Assembly: GCA_900547555.1 (NCBI GenBank)
Contig: URHG01000005.1
Location: forward strand, 26,204-90,203
Reading direction: 5' to 3'
DNA length: 64,000 nucleotides
From: an uncultured Porphyromonadaceae bacterium
GTDB taxonomy: Bacteria > Bacteroidota > Bacteroidia > Bacteroidales > UBA11471
The position numbers were made by a program, and so were the translations under genes. How positions within the stretch are numbered: the first letter of the stretch is position 1; each line of letters opens with the position of its first letter. Under the pieces are notes generated by a model. The model was not told the DNA's origin and ran no database searches. It saw only the letters and a list, made by a program, of their open reading frames with translations. Shown in pieces: positions 28,892 to 38,029 of the stretch.

Positions 28892-29758
28892 CTACTCCAA
28901 AGTGGTCAACACCGGATTGCGCAAATAATCATACACGCGTTTCACCTCGTCGGGTTTGTTTACATCAAGCATCGAAGGGCAACCTTTATCGAGTGTTGCA
29001 ATCTGTACCATGTCGACGGTATCAAGACAAAAGTCCCAAATATCATAATTTTCTTTCATTCGCTCTTTATGAACCGACTTGGGAATCACAATCACACCTC
29101 GTTGTATATTCCAGCGCAAAATAACTTGGGGGACTGTCTTGGCATATTTCCCAGCGATCTGTTGCAAAACCGGCTCAGCAAACATTCCTTTCAACCCTTC
29201 TGCCAAAGGAGCCCACCCCTCGGGCTGGACACCCAGTTCTTGCATTACACCCAACTGTTCTTCCCGTTGAAAATGAGGGTGTAATTCAATTTGGTCTACC
29301 ATAGGCCGAATATCGGTATTATAACACAAATCCATCAGCCTCGCCGAATCAAAATTGCAAACACCGATGGCCCGGACATCACCACGAGCGTAAAGTTCCT
29401 CCATAGCCCGCCATGAACCATAATAATCACCAAAAGGCATGTGTATGAGATAAAGGTCGATATAATCGGTCTGCAATTTTTCCCGACTGCGTTCAAATGA
29501 TTCCAAAGTATTCTCATATCCCATTTCTTGTATATAAGCCTTTGTCGTGATAAAAAACTCTTCCCTCTTTATCCCACTATGCCCGACGGCACGCCCCACA
29601 GCTTCCTCATTCTTATAAGAACTGGCTGTATCTATAAGCCGACAACCCGTTTCTATCGCATCGAGCGTTACCTGCTCACAATCAGCTTCGGGTATTTGAA
29701 ATACACCGAATCCGACCATCGGCATACGTACTCCGTTTTTCAATATCTTATATTCCAT
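28892..29758 (-). CDS. Aldo/keto reductase
   Basis: 288 residues from the ATG at 29758, whose N-terminus matches the family (ILKNGVRMPMVGFG). A TIM-barrel NAD(P)H-dependent reductase with the Asp/Tyr pair in DTASSYKNEEA, Lys in FITTKA and His in YLIHMPF, the usual AKR catalytic tetrad. The C-terminal IPKSVHKERMKEN motif binds the cofactor phosphate. It probably reduces small carbonyl compounds. It lies 7 bp after an acetyltransferase gene on the same strand. Confidence 0.93.
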   Translation of the reverse strand: MEYKILKNGVRMPMVGFGVFQIPEADCEQVTLDAIETGCRLIDTASSYKNEEAVGRAVGHSGIKREEFFITTKAYIQEMGYENTLESFERSREKLQTDYIDLYLIHMPFGDYYGSWRAMEELYARGDVRAIGVCNFDSARLMDLCYNTDIRPMVDQIELHPHFQREEQLGVMQELGVQPEGWAPLAEGLKGMFAEPVLQQIAGKYAKTVPQVILRWNIQRGVIVIPKSVHKERMKENYDIWDFCLDTVDMVQIATLDKGCPSMLDVNKPDEVKRVYDYLRNPVLTTLE

Positions 29759-29765
29759 GATTTCT

Positions 29766-30338
29766 CTATTTATTGGGATAGATACTCCTGATGACTTTTG
29801 CCGGAACACCACCTACTATCGTATTTTCGGGAACATCTTTTGTAACAACGGCTCCTGCCGCAACAACTGCGTTCCGCCCGATTGTTACCCCTGCCAACAC
29901 TGTAACATGTGCACCGATCCATACACCCTTTTCAATCCGTATAGGAGCATGATATAAATTCTGACGATCGGAAGGTTCAAAACCATGATTCAAAGTCGCC
30001 AGCACAACATTATGACCTATCAGACAATCATCTTCTATGTAGATTCCACCCTGGTCTTGAAACTGACAAGCGGCATTGATAAAAACATTTTTACCGATAT
30101 GTATATTTTTACCGAAATCGGTATAAAACGGAGGAAACAATCGAAAGCTCTTATCGACCGGCCGTCCGATAATTTGCGAGAACAATTCACAAATTTCTTC
30201 GGGTGTATGATAATGTCCATTAAGTTCGAACAATATACGACGGGAAAGATCGCTTTGTTCGCGCATAAACTCAATCATCTCCTCTCCAACCAACGGCTCA
30301 CCACGAGCTATTTTTTTCTGAAACAAATCTACTGTCAT
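29766..30338 (-). CDS. Maltose/galactoside O-acetyltransferase-like enzyme
   Basis: 190 residues from the ATG at 30338. An upstream 67-codon extension exists but contains a hydrophobic stretch foreign to the family and would start upstream of the likely promoter. The N-terminal helical Maa domain (about 5-55) is followed by a hexapeptide-repeat helix with catalytic His in ATLNHGFEP and the usual end IVGGVPAKVIR. It should transfer acetyl from acetyl-CoA to a sugar hydroxyl. First gene of a two-gene operon with the aldo/keto reductase. Confidence 0.9.
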   Translation of the reverse strand: MTVDLFQKKIARGEPLVGEEMIEFMREQSDLSRRILFELNGHYHTPEEICELFSQIIGRPVDKSFRLFPPFYTDFGKNIHIGKNVFINAACQFQDQGGIYIEDDCLIGHNVVLATLNHGFEPSDRQNLYHAPIRIEKGVWIGAHVTVLAGVTIGRNAVVAAGAVVTKDVPENTIVGGVPAKVIRSIYPNK

Positions 30339-30658
30339 AAAATTTTGATTATTAAAACACACAAATTTAGCCAAAACATAGCGAATCATAGCCAAAAGAA
30401 ATAAAAAAGAATCAAAAACACACGCATATACTCCAAATAATAAATATACTGACAACCAATCCCATGCAACCGGTATTTTCGGTTTTATCACCGTACTTAC
30501 CTGCATTATTCCTTTGATTTCCTCTTTATCGAAAGCCATTACAACCAGCTTACTTTATTCACATTCTCACTTTTATTTTTTATCTTTGCAATTAATAAAC
30601 ATCTACAATCGGGCAACAGATAACCTCGTCCCGACAATATACGACAAAAATACTGTCT
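30339..30658. promoter_or_regulatory. Divergent promoter region
   Basis: No gene seen. On the minus strand TAAATTTG (30362-30369) lies 24 bp before the acetyltransferase start; on the plus strand TATCTTTG (30581-30588) lies about 70 bp before the HTH-cupin gene. The -33 boxes are weak for both. The rest is AT-rich without a clear repeat. Confidence 0.5.
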
Positions 30659-31213
30659 ATGAACGAACAAATCAAACAAATCGCCACCCGGTTGAAAGGG
30701 TTGAGAGAAGTCCTCGACTTGACGACCGCCGATGTCGCCGCCGTGTGCGGAATCGAACCTCGGGAGTATGAGCTCCTGGAATCGGGCAATATAGATATTC
30801 CCGTAAGTATCTTACACCAAATCGGAGCCCACTACGAAATAGATCTTACGGCACTGATGTTTGGCGAGGAGCCCCGTATGAACAGTTATTTTCTCACCCG
30901 CAAAGGGAAAGGAGCCAGCGTACAGAGAACCAAAGCGTACAAATATCAATCGCTCGCAGCCGGTTTTATGAACCGTAAAGCCGACCCTTTCATCGTTACC
31001 GTCGAACCCAAAGATGAAGAAACGCCCATCTATCTCAATACCCACCCCGGCCAAGAGTTCAACTACATACTCGAAGGGCGTATGACCCTGCAAATCGGCG
31101 ACAAACAACTGACCCTGAATGAAGGAGACAGCCTTTATTTCGATGCCAACCGTCCGCACGGCATGAAAGCCCTCGACGGAAAACGGGTACAATTCCTCGC
31201 TATCATATTTTAA
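30659..31213 (+). CDS. XRE-type regulator with cupin domain
   Basis: 184 residues: an N-terminal helix-turn-helix (about 5-65) and a C-terminal cupin (about 105-180, with HPGQEFNYILEGR and FDANRPHGMKAL, carrying metal- or ligand-binding His/Glu). Such proteins sense a small ligand and control neighbouring metabolic genes. It is directly followed (17 bp) by an acyl-CoA synthetase, the probable target or partner; autoregulation is likely but not shown. Confidence 0.92.
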   Translation: MNEQIKQIATRLKGLREVLDLTTADVAAVCGIEPREYELLESGNIDIPVSILHQIGAHYEIDLTALMFGEEPRMNSYFLTRKGKGASVQRTKAYKYQSLAAGFMNRKADPFIVTVEPKDEETPIYLNTHPGQEFNYILEGRMTLQIGDKQLTLNEGDSLYFDANRPHGMKALDGKRVQFLAIIF

Positions 31214-31230
31214 ATATCAGCCCCGATACT

Positions 31231-32886
31231 ATGTTAGAGAAATTTCTAAAACAGACGAAATTCTCCTCCCAAGAAGATTTCATCAAAAACTTCTGTATAA
31301 ATGTACCCGAAAATTTCAACTTCGGATACGATGTCGTAGACGAATGGGCCCGCATCGCCCCGGAGAAAAAAGCGCTTTGCTGGACCAATGAACAAGACCA
31401 CCATATCGATTTCACGTTTGCCGACATCAAACGAGAGAGCGATAAGACCGCCGCTTTTTTCCTCTCATTGGGAATAAAACGGGGCGACATGGTCATGCTC
31501 ATACTCAAACGCCGTTACGAATTCTGGTTCTCGATCATCGCCCTGCATAAAATCGGCGCGGTATGTATCCCGGCAACCCATCTGCTTACCGAGAAAGACA
31601 TCATATACCGTTGCAACGCCGCCGATATAAAGATGATCGTCGCGGTCGGTGAAGAACCCGTCATCGGTCATATCGATCGTTCGGTAGCCGACTCACCCAC
31701 ACTGAAACACCGCGTATCGGTCGGCCCCGAAGTACCCGAAGGCTGGCTCGATTTCCACGCAGGCATTGAAGCCGCTGCACCGTTCGAGCGTCCGGCACTG
31801 GCCAATACCAACGATGATACGTCGCTGCTTTATTTCACATCCGGCACGACAGGCAACCCCAAAATGGTCGCCCATGACTTTACCTATCCGCTGGGACACA
31901 TCGTTACCGGCTCGTACTGGCACAACCTCAATGAGGAAAGCCTGCACCTCACCCTTGCCGACACCGGTTGGGGGAAAGCCGTATGGGGAAAACTCTACGG
32001 CCAGTGGATAGCCGGCGCCAATGTTTTTGTCTACGACTTCGACAAATTCGTTCCGGCCCACGTCCTCGACATGATCGAGAAATACCATATCACTTCGTTC
32101 TGTGCGCCTCCTACGGTATTCCGGTTCCTGATACGCGAAGACATATCCAAATACGACATCTCGTCGTTGCGTTATTGCACGATAGCCGGAGAAGCCCTCA
32201 ACCCGAAAGTATTCGAGGAGTTCTACCGCATCACGGGAATCAAACTCATGGAAGGATTCGGACAAACCGAAACCACCCTCACCATAGCCACTTATCCCTG
32301 GATAGAACCCAAACCGGGATCGATGGGCGTACCCAACCCGCAATACGACGTCGACCTGCTTACCCCCGACGGCCGGTCGGCCGAAGACGGTGAACAAGGG
32401 CAAATCGTTATCCGCACCGACAAAGGGAAACCGACAGGTCTTTTCAAGGAATATTACCGCGACGAAGCGAAAACTCACGAAGCCTACCATGACAATATCT
32501 ACTACACGGGCGACGTTGCTTGGCGCGACGAAGACGGTTATTATTGGTTTGTAGGCCGTGCCGACGATGTTATCAAATCGTCGGGCTACCGCATCGGACC
32601 GTTTGAAGTAGAGAGCGCTCTGATGACCCACCCCGCCGTAGTGGAATGCGCCATTACCGGTGTTCCCGACGAAATTCGCGGGCAGGTGGTGAAAGCGACA
32701 ATCGTTCTATCGAAAGAGTATAAAGATCGTGCGGGAGAAGCTCTCGTAAAGGAGATACAAGATCACGTAAAACATGTAACCGCCCCCTACAAATACCCCC
32801 GTATCGTAGAATTCGTAGATGAATTGCCCAAAACCATCAGCGGGAAAATACGCCGGGTAGAAATACGCGAAAAATCGAACAAATAA
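31231..32886 (+). CDS. AMP-forming acyl-CoA synthetase
   Basis: 551 residues of the ANL superfamily, activating a carboxylic acid to acyl-AMP and then acyl-CoA. Motifs: YFTSGTTGNPKM (P-loop), GFGQTETT, TGDVAWRDEDGYYWFVGR and the C-terminal catalytic Lys in KTISGKIRR. The order and length resemble medium-chain (ACSM-like) synthetases of Bacteroidetes. The substrate is not fixed by sequence. It sits between the cupin regulator and proB. Confidence 0.93.
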   Translation: MLEKFLKQTKFSSQEDFIKNFCINVPENFNFGYDVVDEWARIAPEKKALCWTNEQDHHIDFTFADIKRESDKTAAFFLSLGIKRGDMVMLILKRRYEFWFSIIALHKIGAVCIPATHLLTEKDIIYRCNAADIKMIVAVGEEPVIGHIDRSVADSPTLKHRVSVGPEVPEGWLDFHAGIEAAAPFERPALANTNDDTSLLYFTSGTTGNPKMVAHDFTYPLGHIVTGSYWHNLNEESLHLTLADTGWGKAVWGKLYGQWIAGANVFVYDFDKFVPAHVLDMIEKYHITSFCAPPTVFRFLIREDISKYDISSLRYCTIAGEALNPKVFEEFYRITGIKLMEGFGQTETTLTIATYPWIEPKPGSMGVPNPQYDVDLLTPDGRSAEDGEQGQIVIRTDKGKPTGLFKEYYRDEAKTHEAYHDNIYYTGDVAWRDEDGYYWFVGRADDVIKSSGYRIGPFEVESALMTHPAVVECAITGVPDEIRGQVVKATIVLSKEYKDRAGEALVKEIQDHVKHVTAPYKYPRIVEFVDELPKTISGKIRRVEIREKSNK

Positions 32887-32899
32887 CTTTTCTTTTCCC

Positions 32900-34006
32900 A
32901 TGCCCTGTTACAAACGTATCACCGTAAAAATAGGCAGTAACGTCCTCACCCGTCCCGACGGGACACTCGACGTAACCCGTATCTCGGCGCTGGTCGACCA
33001 AATCGCAGACCTGCGCCGTCGAAACATCGAAGTCATTCTGGTTTCTTCGGGTGCAGTGGCATCGGGTCGCAGCGAATTGGGTATCGAACACAACAGACGG
33101 CTCGACGCCGTGTCGGCACGTCAGCTTTTTTCGGCCGTAGGGCAAGCCAAACTGATCAACCGATACTACGAACTGTTCAGGGAACACGGCATCGCCTGCG
33201 GACAAGTCCTCACGATGAAAGAAAATTTCGCCACCCGCCGCCACTATCTCAACCAGAAGCATTGTATGGAGGTTATGCTCGAAAACGGGGTCATACCCAT
33301 CGTCAACGAAAACGATACCGTATCGGTAACGGAACTGATGTTTACCGACAACGACGAACTCTCGGGCATGATCGCTACCATGATGGGAGCTGAAGCCTTG
33401 ATTATCCTCAGCAACATCGACGGGATATATGACGGAAATCCCAACGATCCCGACAGCCGTATCATCACCGAAATATCGGCCGAAAGCCGTACCGAGCTTT
33501 CGAAATACATACAGTCGGGAAAATCGTCGTTCGGACGTGGAGGTATGCTCACAAAATGCAACATAGCCCGCAAGGTAGCCCAAGAGGGTATAGAAGTAAT
33601 CATTGCCAACGGCAAACGAGACAACATACTCACCGACTTGCTCTGCAACGAAAAAAACGTATGTTGTACCCGTTTTCTTCCGGCGAAAAGAGCGACATCG
33701 AGCGTCAAGAAATGGATTGCGCACTCCGAAGGTTTTGCCAAAGGCGAACTGCATATCAATGCCGGAGCCGCCGAAAAGTTATGTTCGCACCATGCCGTGA
33801 GCCTGTTGCCCATAGGTGTAACCGATGTCAAAGGCGACTTCGAGAAAGACGACATCGTGCGCATCTGTACGGCCGACGGTCGGACAATAGGCGTAGGACG
33901 CATCAGTTGCGACAGTGAAAAGGCCCGCACGCTCATCGGTAAACAAGGCGCCAAACCGCTCATACATTACGATTATCTTTACCTCGATCGGGAACCGGTT
34001 GCATAA
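32900..34006 (+). CDS. proB: Glutamate 5-kinase
   Basis: 368 residues, normal for ProB, which phosphorylates glutamate in the first step of proline synthesis. It has an amino-acid-kinase domain (about 1-255; KIGSNVLTR, VSSGAVASGR, NENDTVS) and a C-terminal PUA domain (about 275-355). It lies 13 bp after the acyl-CoA synthetase. proA is not nearby. It is followed by a strong terminator. Confidence 0.96.
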   Translation: MPCYKRITVKIGSNVLTRPDGTLDVTRISALVDQIADLRRRNIEVILVSSGAVASGRSELGIEHNRRLDAVSARQLFSAVGQAKLINRYYELFREHGIACGQVLTMKENFATRRHYLNQKHCMEVMLENGVIPIVNENDTVSVTELMFTDNDELSGMIATMMGAEALIILSNIDGIYDGNPNDPDSRIITEISAESRTELSKYIQSGKSSFGRGGMLTKCNIARKVAQEGIEVIIANGKRDNILTDLLCNEKNVCCTRFLPAKRATSSVKKWIAHSEGFAKGELHINAGAAEKLCSHHAVSLLPIGVTDVKGDFEKDDIVRICTADGRTIGVGRISCDSEKARTLIGKQGAKPLIHYDYLYLDREPVA

Positions 34007-34036
34007 ATTTTCTTTCCTTTACTGACAAGAAAAAAC

Positions 34037-34062
34037 GAAAGGCCGTCATTCGACGGCCTTTC
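34037..34062. terminator. Bidirectional terminator after proB
   Basis: GAAAGGCCGTC pairs perfectly with GACGGCCTTTC across a 4-base loop, flanked by A and T/A-rich stretches. Confidence 0.88.
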
Positions 34063-34101
34063 TCAAAAAACATTAATTAGGAGGATAAGATTGAGTAATA
34101 A

Positions 34102-34184
34102 TCAAACTTTTTTCACCGCCGTTCTACGAGCAGTCGGCTTAGAGGGTTGCGCAGCTGCTTTGGGAGCAACTACGGGGGGATAAA
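34102..34184 (-). pseudogene. 3' remnant of a host gene split by the prophage
   Basis: On the minus strand the frame ends with VVAPKAAAQPSKPTARRTA followed by VKKV and a TGA stop: an Ala/Pro/Lys-rich basic tail like those of histone H1/HU-type nucleoid proteins. No start codon exists before the frame runs into the prophage end at 34185. So this is the C-terminal end of a gene interrupted by the insertion; its 5' part should lie right of the prophage, outside the window. The protein family cannot be identified from the tail alone. Confidence 0.65.
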
Positions 34185-34518
34185 TGAAATGCACATAAAT
34201 AAGTTGTGGATATCTGTTGTTAATTTATTGTTTATTAGTCTGTTATTTGTATTTGTTCAATAGGGGCAAAAAAAATGAAATGTACAATTTGCTATAATTT
34301 CGGTATAATTTTGAGGCCGTCAAATGGTTGAGTTTATAATTTGGATATAATTCTGTGGGCGTAAATCATGCGATTACGCCCTTTCTTGTGCTTATTCATG
34401 CTTTAAAGGCTGTATTTCGGCGTTTTATGAGAGATATAATAATTCTCTCCTGCCAAATAAAACCTGTTTTAATCTCTATTCTACCCCAAATATATCTTCA
34501 AAAAATTGTACATTTCAT
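34184..34518. repeat. Putative transposase-binding sites at prophage left end
   Basis: Three copies of ATGAAATGYACA: direct at 34184-34200 (the very end) and 34275-34290, and inverted at 34504-34518. The mixed orientation and roughly 90- and 240-bp spacing recall the L1-L3 sites bound by MuA. Assignment is by motif recurrence and position only. Confidence 0.55.
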
Positions 34519-34748
34519 TTTGCAGAAAAAATATCAAAAATACGCAACAGAGGGACACACGGGGGGACATTACAAGGGACAAAATAGATAGATAAACACC
34601 CCTATAAGGACAAAAACGGTATCAAAAAAGCCGCATTTTAAGCGATAAGACCCCCTATAATACCGAAAATAAATGAGGTTTTAGATGCATGTATTTACTA
34701 TATATTCCTTATTATCAATTATTTGTGGTAAAATACATAATAGATACA
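34201..34748. promoter_or_regulatory. Non-coding left-end region
   Basis: About 550 bp of AT-rich DNA between the prophage end and the repressor gene, with no credible gene. Besides the end-type motifs it has repeated short elements: CCCCTATAA at about 34600 and 34652, and GGGACA/GGACA several times at 34551-34582. These may be operator or accessory sites; no function can be assigned. Confidence 0.4.
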
Positions 34749-35381
34749 TCAAAAAAATTTCTTTACACACCCAAGAACCTGCCAAACACCACGTATGATA
34801 GCCTTGGGTATTTCTTGATTATCATAATCTTTATTGATGGGTTCGAGAATAATATTTTCTGGATTTGATGCTTTACGTATACGTTTGACCGTTCTCCACT
34901 CATCTGTCATAATTCCATAAACTTCACCATACAACAAATATGTTTGCCAATCTTTTATTTGTCGTAAAGCTATAATATCCCCATTACTGATAAGTGGTTC
35001 CATAGAGTGTCCTGTAATATTTGCCCAATTATCCGCTTTGTTATATTGGGGTAAATTAATATACCCCGCAGGTACATACGTTTGATCGTTTACAATGAGA
35101 TCAAAACCTCCGCAAAAATCTACATCATAATAAGGAACACCTATCGGTTCAATAGCCTGATCTACCTGTAATTTTAAATCAAAAGTGTTTATACCAAAGG
35201 TCTCGATAAACTTATCAAGAAATTTGTCAGAAAGTCCTCTACTCCCATTAAGTATATTGTTAAATTGTTGAGGAGATATATCTAATCTCCTTGAAATCTC
35301 TGATTTACTAATTCCTTGCTGACCAAGCAATGCAACTTGATTTGTAAACCACTTATCCTTCAATGCAGATATTTTATCCAT
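34749..35381 (-). CDS. Phage repressor, HTH + S24 (LexA/UmuD-like) peptidase
   Basis: 210 residues: an N-terminal XRE helix-turn-helix (about 15-65; ISKSEISRRLDISPQQFNNI) and a C-terminal S24 domain. The catalytic Ser126 (GHSMEP) and Lys166 (RTVKRI) are present. A Cys90-Gly91 pair lies 36 residues before the Ser, the same spacing as the UmuD cleavage site, so RecA-stimulated self-cleavage and SOS induction are plausible. It is divergent from the early operon, with an operator-like inverted repeat over the early promoter. Confidence 0.92.
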   Translation of the reverse strand: MDKISALKDKWFTNQVALLGQQGISKSEISRRLDISPQQFNNILNGSRGLSDKFLDKFIETFGINTFDLKLQVDQAIEPIGVPYYDVDFCGGFDLIVNDQTYVPAGYINLPQYNKADNWANITGHSMEPLISNGDIIALRQIKDWQTYLLYGEVYGIMTDEWRTVKRIRKASNPENIILEPINKDYDNQEIPKAIIRGVWQVLGCVKKFF

Positions 35382-35382
35382 G

Positions 35383-35433
35383 ATAAATCAAAAAGATGTA
35401 AAAATATTTTGTATATAAATCGTTTTGATTTAT
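35383..35433. promoter_or_regulatory. Operator-like inverted repeat
   Basis: ATAAATCAAAA (35383-35393) and its exact inverse TTTTGATTTAT (35423-35433) flank the repressor start and overlap the early -7 box. This is the expected layout for repressor binding that shuts off the early operon. Confidence 0.6.
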
Positions 35434-35438
35434 ATTTG
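35408..35438 (+). promoter_or_regulatory. Prophage early promoter
   Basis: TTTG (35408-35411), 19 bp, TATATTTG (35431-35438): a perfect Bacteroidetes promoter facing the transposase operon. The predicted leader contains a small inverted repeat GTGGTT/AACCAC (35443-35461). Confidence 0.8.
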
Positions 35439-35500
35439 CAAAGTGGTTTCAATGTAACCACAAAGCAAAGATAAGAAAATAACGGAAAAGAGAATAATGT

Positions 35501-35947
35501 ATGAAAAAACAAATCCTATTGCCGGTTTCAGAGCTTCGTGAAATACGTGAGAAATTCAAGGTAGGGCGCAATGACTTGCGGCGAGCCCTCAACTACGAGC
35601 GCAACAGCGACCGGGCAAGAATGCTCCGTGCCGCCGCATTGGAGCGTGGCGGGTTGATTTATACGGGGGAACGCCACCCTGATGGATATATGCCCAAAGG
35701 GGTTATGACGGAATATAATCATGGAAAAGGAATTATGCGGCAGCGGTTCGGCCAAAGGGTAATGTTGGAAGTGAGCCGCCACACGAACATGGCCAAAATC
35801 ATCATCGACGGGAAAGTCCTTGCCTCTTTTGACGACATGACACTCGACTCGTGGGGAGACGTACTTTATTCCTTACAGAAGATTTACAACCAATTAATAC
35901 AACAGTCCATAATCGCTAACAAATTGGATTTGACAACGCAAAGATAG
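35501..35947 (+). CDS. Early prophage DNA-binding-like protein
   Basis: 148 residues, first gene of the early operon. The N-terminal ~55 residues look like a helix-turn-helix (LREIREKFKVGRNDLRRALN, then an Arg-rich helix); the rest is unrecognised. By position, ahead of the transposase and opposite the repressor, it could be a Ner/Cro-like regulator, but it is longer than Ner and this is inference. It ends 71 bp before the transposase start. Confidence 0.65.
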   Translation: MKKQILLPVSELREIREKFKVGRNDLRRALNYERNSDRARMLRAAALERGGLIYTGERHPDGYMPKGVMTEYNHGKGIMRQRFGQRVMLEVSRHTNMAKIIIDGKVLASFDDMTLDSWGDVLYSLQKIYNQLIQQSIIANKLDLTTQR

Positions 35948-36018
35948 CGGTTCTTCCCGTGAACGCGAGGGTGTTATCCGGAGCAATACCGGCACGGGAG
36001 CAAGATAAAGACAGTATC

Positions 36019-38013
36019 ATGGAGTACTATAACAACAAATTATGTGCAACCTGCGAGGATTTGAGAGCGATTGTCAATTATGACACGCTTAAGAAAATGG
36101 TTTCTCGAGGGAAAGCCGAGCGGGTTCGCCGACCGAGTGCGGAGTTACCAGCCTTGTATGCTGTCGATAGTCTCCCCTTGAAATATAAAGCAGAGGTTTA
36201 CCACCGTTACCCGGACATGAAAGCCCAAGCGGAAAGCAGACCATTTATGGAGAGCATAGAGCCGGACGGTGCCGCTTTGCATTTTTTCCAGACGTACCGA
36301 TTGGACGACGGTAAATTCTTGCCGACGGAAAAACAGACCGAGTACGCCAATAATGCGGCTGTACTGAATGCCTTCCGTGCCGTTTTGGAACGGTCGGACA
36401 GCCAGCACCGCAGGCAAAGCAAGCGATGCATCAACAAATGTGAGTTCTGGCGCAAGGCGGCAGAGGCATTGCCGCGGATCGCAGATGCATTTCCGCACTC
36501 CCTGCCGGGAAACCCGCGCAGGTTGCAGGAAAAATTCAACCGGTATTTGCGCGAAGGCTATCCTGTTTTGGTAACAGGCAAATACGGGACCCGCAATGCG
36601 GCCAAAGTGATCACGGAAGAGCAGGACGGGGTGATTGTCAGGTTATTGTCAGACCCTCGTAATTTCGACAACGAGCAAGTAGCCATGCTGTACAACTGCA
36701 TCGGTGAGCATCTCGGCTGGAAGAAAATAACCGTAAGTGCCATCCGTACACGTCGGGAAAAATACGATCTGTTGATATCGGGCGGCCGTCTCGGGGAAAC
36801 CCGGTTCCGCAACCAAAAGAGCATGCAGGTGAAACGTTCCCGCCCGACATTGCCTCTCCTGTATTGGACGACGGACGGCTGGACGGCGGAGCTGCTCTAT
36901 CAAAAGACGGAGACCCGCAACGGGCGCACGGTTACAACCTACACGAACCGCCTCACGATTGTAATCGTCCTCGACCCTTGCATCAATTACCCGGTCGGGT
37001 ATGCGATCGGCGAGCGTGAGACCCCCGAACTCATTAAAGCCGCCCTCCGCAATGCTGCGAACCACACCGCCGAACTTTTCGGACAGCGGTACCGTGTCAA
37101 TCAGTTGCAGAGCGACAACTACGGGCGGGGCAACCTCACCCCGATATATCAAGTCATGGGAGCGCAGTACACACCCGCCCGGGCGCACAATGCGAAGGCA
37201 AAGGTTATCGAACCGTTTTTCGGGTATTTCAATAAAAAGTATTGCCAGTTTTATGAAAACTGGTCGGGCTTCGGCATCACCTCGGACAAGAACCGCCAGC
37301 CCAACAGTGAATTTCTGAACAAGAACCGCCACGAATTCCCTACCGAGGAGGAGTGCCGGCGGCTACTCGCGAGTTTCATCGAAAAGGAACGCGCCGAGAA
37401 ACGCGCGGAATATGTGAGACTATTTGCCGAACTGCCCGAGGAGCGCAAGTTGCCCCTTTCCGAAGAACAGTACCTACTCGCTGTTGGTGCCGAAACCGGT
37501 TTCCGCAACGCCATCGAAGGGACGGGATTACGCCCGACGATCGGCGGGATAAAACGGGATTACGATTGTTTCGATCCCAAGTTCCGGGAGTACGCGCATG
37601 TCCGTTGGTCGGTCAAGTACGATCCTGACAATCTCGACCATGTGCTCGCGGTGAACGAGGACGGAACGCTGCGTTTCATGCTCGAGCAGAAACATGTTCA
37701 ACCGATGGCGCTTGCCGAACGCAAAGAGGGGGACGCCGAAGCACTCGCACGGGTGCGACAGTTCAACAAACTCCTTGAAGCGGATATCGCCCGGAAACGC
37801 AGCGACGTGGACCGGAAAGTGGAACAGCTTTTCAATGACAACCCGCAACTCGATGTTGCTGCCCGCCTGCTTTTATGCGACAGCCGGGGACAAAACAAAG
37901 TTCACAAACAGACCCGCCGCCTGCAAGCCCATGACATAGAAGACATCGAGGCTGTTGAAGTAAAACCTGCCGTTCCTGACATGGAAGAGGAAGAAACCCT
38001 GAATCTGTACTAA
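36019..38013 (+). CDS. Mu-type DDE transposase (MuA-like)
   Basis: 664 residues from the ATG at 36019; a GTG 20 codons upstream is possible but its leader is not conserved-looking. It catalyses strand transfer for integration and replicative transposition. An N-terminal DNA-binding region (about 1-260) precedes the rve-type catalytic core with D286 (TTDGW), D366 (QSDN) and E398 (VIEPFF), the DDE triad. A Mu-type C-terminal beta-barrel and tail follow. The MuB-like ATPase follows after 16 bp. Confidence 0.95.
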   Translation: MEYYNNKLCATCEDLRAIVNYDTLKKMVSRGKAERVRRPSAELPALYAVDSLPLKYKAEVYHRYPDMKAQAESRPFMESIEPDGAALHFFQTYRLDDGKFLPTEKQTEYANNAAVLNAFRAVLERSDSQHRRQSKRCINKCEFWRKAAEALPRIADAFPHSLPGNPRRLQEKFNRYLREGYPVLVTGKYGTRNAAKVITEEQDGVIVRLLSDPRNFDNEQVAMLYNCIGEHLGWKKITVSAIRTRREKYDLLISGGRLGETRFRNQKSMQVKRSRPTLPLLYWTTDGWTAELLYQKTETRNGRTVTTYTNRLTIVIVLDPCINYPVGYAIGERETPELIKAALRNAANHTAELFGQRYRVNQLQSDNYGRGNLTPIYQVMGAQYTPARAHNAKAKVIEPFFGYFNKKYCQFYENWSGFGITSDKNRQPNSEFLNKNRHEFPTEEECRRLLASFIEKERAEKRAEYVRLFAELPEERKLPLSEEQYLLAVGAETGFRNAIEGTGLRPTIGGIKRDYDCFDPKFREYAHVRWSVKYDPDNLDHVLAVNEDGTLRFMLEQKHVQPMALAERKEGDAEALARVRQFNKLLEADIARKRSDVDRKVEQLFNDNPQLDVAARLLLCDSRGQNKVHKQTRRLQAHDIEDIEAVEVKPAVPDMEEEETLNLY

Positions 38014-38029
38014 TAAAAAAGGATAAGAC

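Noticed and set aside
29766..30539. A longer acetyltransferase starting at 30539.
   Set aside because: The extra 67 residues do not fit the family and would begin upstream of the likely promoter at 30362-30369.
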